64,000 bases of DNA from Lamellibrachia satsuma. Taxonomy: Eukaryota; Annelida; Polychaeta; Sabellida; Siboglinidae. The stretch lies in contig BSQZ01000009.1 in NCBI GenBank assembly GCA_033239005.1, positions 5,483,252 to 5,547,251 of the forward strand, given 5' to 3'. The translations under genes were made by a program, and so were the position numbers. Under the pieces are notes generated by a model. The model had not been told where the DNA came from. It did not search any database and saw nothing but the letters and a program-made list of their open reading frames with translations. Below, one piece after another: positions 59,870 to 64,000 of the stretch (position 1 is its first letter; each line of letters starts with the position of its first letter).

Positions 59870-60961
59870 TTAGTCATACGCTACATATGCAAGTGTCAGT
59901 GTGACGGTTGGAGTTGCTTCTTCTTGACCAGCTGTGAGATGCGAGGCTTTGTCACAGCTAGAGCACATCGCAGATTATGGGCGAGATCCAACCTATTCAT
60001 TGCCTTAGTTTTTATCGTGACCATTGTTGAAAAGCCAGCATCACAGTGATATGTGGTGGCAAATAGGATGATGACTTTCGGGGCAGCTGTCTGAGAGAAC
60101 TGGATATCCCGTAACAGCTTTATGACAGAAGGTAGCCAGGTCAGAATCCTGAAAGTCTGCTTTCAGCCTGTTGTCTTCTCGCAAGCCAAAGGACTCTGCT
60201 TTCGCCGTGATATCATCACCTTTGATCACTGCTGCTTCCGCGGAGTAAAGGTCTCACAATCCATGTATTCTTTTCACGACGTTCCAGATCGGGGAAGTGT
60301 CCAATGATGGACTCTTTTGTGGAATGTAAATGCTGCATGGTATCACCAGCGAAAGGACGTTTCTCCTCGGTCCCCTCAAGCAGCGTTGTCAACCTGGAGA
60401 ACATGGAGACATCGTCGGCCTGAACTCTTCGTCGGTAAAGCTGGAGCTTGCTCAGGAAGCTGGCTACCTTGTCTTGAGCTGAGAGGTTATTTACCACATT
60501 CCCTTGTAGTGAGAGGTAGGCCAGCATTAGACTGAATGTATGGTCCGTCATCTTCAAATGGATTTTTTGTTCTCTAGCTGTTCTCCCCCTTTCAAGAAAC
60601 AAGGCGATTTCTTCTCTCAGTTCGAACACGCGTAGAAAGACTTCCCATGATAACCAGCAAAGTTCCGTATGGAACAGGAGTACACTGAATTCAGCCACAA
60701 CTTCGTCACACAACATTTCGACAAATCTGGAGTTCGTAACACTGCCTCGGATGTGACTAACAATTTTAACAACCTCCGACATTGACGAGACCAGGGGAAG
60801 TGTTTTCACGGCCAAAGCGTACCGATGAATCATGCAGTGGGTGAATGTTGCGTGGGGAGCAATCTGCTTCACGAACGCTCGGAACTCATCGATGGCGCCC
60901 AATCAGTGCAAATGCTACCTAACTTCGACTACTCCAACTCCTTGTCAGCGCCCTGAAGACA
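59870..60961 (-). pseudogene. hAT transposase relic, unit 3 (longest open segment)
   Basis: A 228-codon open frame (60216-60902) spans the middle of the transposase: EFRAFVKQIAPHATFTHCMI, LVSSMSEVVKIVSHIRGSVT, FVEMLCDEVVAEFSVLLFHT, a helical segment, and FSRLTTLLEGTEEKRPFAGD. After frameshifts the C-terminal block (YHCDAGFSTMVTIKTKA, RLDLAHNLRC, ALAVTKPRISQLVKK) follows down to about 59890. The zinc-binding BED domain and the N-terminal half are absent because the copy is cut at the unit 3/unit 4 boundary. Confidence 0.82.
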
Positions 60962-63149
60962 TTTGTTGGCAATTGACCCCCCCCCCCAAATAAATACAAG
61001 CTAAGAATTGTCAGAATATTAATTTTATTTATTTTGTCAAAAGTTTGAAGCATTCAGCCTTTCCGTATGTGCGCATACATTGATATTGTACACACACGCA
61101 CTCACCCACCCAGCAACCAACACAAACAAATAATTAAAAGGACGTGTCGATGAGAAATAGCACCGCTTCTCCACTAGTAGTGTAAACATGCGCGTTCCAT
61201 CGATATAGTTGTACAATTAAAAGATCGGTAACATTCGACAAATGTCGGGTTGCACTTTTTATTTATTTTATTGAATCATCAAAAATGTTAAATATTACTT
61301 GAACTTGGTTATTCTATGTACGACTTTGTGTACAATTGTGACATTTACAGTAACGTGTTAACATTGTTGAAGAACATTCATTAATACATGTTTTGTGTTT
61401 ATTTTGTGACTTTCTTCAAATATACATTTCTAATATTATTATTTTAGTCTAAAAACAAATTGTTTTATTTTATCATATCAAATGCAGTAAAACATCTGGT
61501 TGAATCAGCTATTAATCAACACATTATATATGGCTAAAACCAGCTATTAATGGGTAGCCATATTGGATAACCTTAGGCTGACCTTGATTTAGGTGACCAC
61601 CCGTTCTTGTTGCTTCTATGTGGACTGAACAACAAATGTGCCAATGGTGCTTTGGTCTCGCCTGTAACGGTTTTTGTCCTTAGGCTACTGAACAAATAGT
61701 AATGTTACCATGATTAGATTATCTAATTATACCTCATTCATATTTATAATTTTAATTATTAGCAAAGTGGAGATTTTTTTTACAGAAGCCATTTTAACTA
61801 CTCCAACTTGTCTGAATGCCCAAAGTTTTTGTCTGTAACAAAGAGTCGCGAGGGAAATCAGGATTTATGTGAAAAGTTGGGATGCTGCTTTGATTAAAAT
61901 ATTTACAGTAATGCTGGATGTGCACTTTTGTGAGAAAAAACGTGCATAGAGTATAGGTCCGTTGGATATGTAGGATCTCGTAAAGGAGGAGGGGTGGGGG
62001 GCAAGCCTAGTCACCCTGCTACCGTGTAGTGGTGCATCGGAAAATACGGTAACTAATAAATAATTTAAGCCACGAGGGGCATGGCCCGATGCCCCCCCCC
62101 CATAGATACGTCACTGAAATTTGCGCTTGCAAGTTCAAAAAGAAAGAACTACTTACATTTTTAGTGTCATCAGTGAAAACTACCCTAATATGGAAAGTTG
62201 CACAGTTTATTCCGTTAAACTCGCCCCTTTTTAACAGACCACATTGAAGGTGACAATATTTCCACATTGACGTACCCCATACAATTTCTTTATTGAACTC
62301 TACTATTAAAGTGAAGCAAAAGTCATATTTTGGGGCTATGCACCTAAAAGAGAAAATACAGACTAACCGTGTGCAACTAAGTTCAAGAATATAATGCTAG
62401 TGGTTTACTCATAATGTGCTAAAAAAGTACGAGATTCTGGTCTTTTGAAAGGGTTGACATGTCGAACAGTGCGACGGATAAGCGCATGAACAATTCCATG
62501 ATAATCGGGTAACCTACACTACGTGTGACATATTAAGTGAGACTGGCATACACGGAATAAATGCTATTTTTTCAGAAATAGGAATTGTTTAGTAAACAAA
62601 GGCATATCTAACAGTATGGCTTAGATGTTGTATGTTCAACAAGGTTTTCTTAGTAAACCACTGTTATGATTTTCTTAAACTGTAGTTGCAAATGGTTATA
62701 GTTTAGTAACTCTTATAGGTGCACAGACACAAAACCATGACTTTTATTTCCTTTTAAGTAGTAGGTAGTATCCGATAAGACAATTATTTGTATACTGATA
62801 TTAATAGTATAATATAAAAGTGATTTTGACCACAATATTAATTACTACATTGCATTGTTAATACAATTAATGCCAGGTGTCTTTGGTATGTAGACTACAG
62901 CATGAGAAGTAAACGCACGATACAAACCTGTCAACAGGTATGGCTCAACAATGTGACCAAATGTTAGTTTAAGCAATAAATAATGTTCTGCAGCCGAAGC
63001 ATGCAGAAACTTGACAATCTAGTGCAAGAAACTCTTGCTAAAGAAATAATAACAATATTGAGTCAGTCTGACATAAAAGTGTACACTATTCCGGGTGTGG
63101 TCGTAGTTTACAATGCAATATTCATCACACAGCGCACAGAAGCACCCGT

Positions 63150-64000
<851 letters not shown>

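Larger units (their letters stand above)
52069..60961. repeat. Segmental duplication unit 3 (8.9 kb)
   Basis: Leader (52069-52890), zinc-finger block (52890-54165), endonuclease relic (54580-55085), conserved ORF (55422-55703), spacer with a conserved block at 56477-56707, TA tract (57180-57236), TTAA-flanked insertion (57562-58512), hAT relic (59870-60961). Private changes are a ~1.6-kb loss between leader and finger array (about 52858-52890 joins sequences far apart in unit 2), loss of about 170 bp at 56047 and about 330 bp at 58570, and the DNA-element insertion. Confidence 0.92.

Overview
The window is nuclear DNA from an animal. It is AT-rich and gene-poor, full of (TA)n, (GT)n, (AC)n, (ACGC)n and (CGGG)n microsatellites, and packed with decayed transposons: CR1-like and other non-LTR reverse transcriptases, and hAT, Tc1 and TTAA-site elements. 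It also carries long C2H2 zinc-finger arrays with the TGEKP linker. No bacterial feature such as an operon, ribosome-binding site or CRISPR array is present. The mix suggests an invertebrate, perhaps marine, but the sequence alone does not fix the species.

Positions 1-30,436 are a transposon graveyard with no convincing intact host gene. In order it holds: a CR1 3' end abutting (TA)n; an antisense reverse-transcriptase (RT) relic; a second sense RT relic (2.4-3.4 kb); a 29-bp tandem repeat; a (CGGG)n tract; two tandem copies of a ~1.4-kb repeat (6.2-11.0 kb), each with a small hAT-like MITE, the second split by a CR1 insertion (7.85-9.32 kb); a 56-bp satellite; another RT relic; a 53-bp satellite; a perfect 29-bp inverted-repeat pair (15.0/15.7 kb); a 3.1-kb element with hAT-like ends (16.76-19.86 kb) holding FLYWCH and CR1 relics; a TA-flanked inverted-repeat element (23.16-24.54 kb); and Tc1-transposase and C48-peptidase-like relics near 27.7 and 28.2 kb.

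Positions 30,437-64,000 are a tandem segmental duplication. Three complete units (30,437-42,630; 42,631-52,068; 52,069-60,961) and the start of a fourth repeat the same module in the same order: leader, C2H2 zinc-finger ORF on the minus strand, decayed upstream finger segment, relic of a non-LTR endonuclease (minus), long shared spacer with a TA microsatellite, and hAT (ZBED5/FAM200-like) transposase relic (minus) whose 5' break coincides with the unit boundary. The zinc-finger ORFs have 22, 12 and 9 finger repeats in units 1-3, with at least 7 in the truncated unit 4. Finger differences cluster at the DNA-contact positions of the helix.

The most informative points are that this is a young, actively rearranging zinc-finger cluster; that unit 3 alone carries a TTAA-flanked insertion whose empty sites survive in units 1 and 2; and that unit 2 has lost about 1.54 kb and gained a 158-bp CR1 fragment in its place. 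Whether the zinc-finger ORFs are expressed genes or recent pseudogenes cannot be settled from sequence alone.
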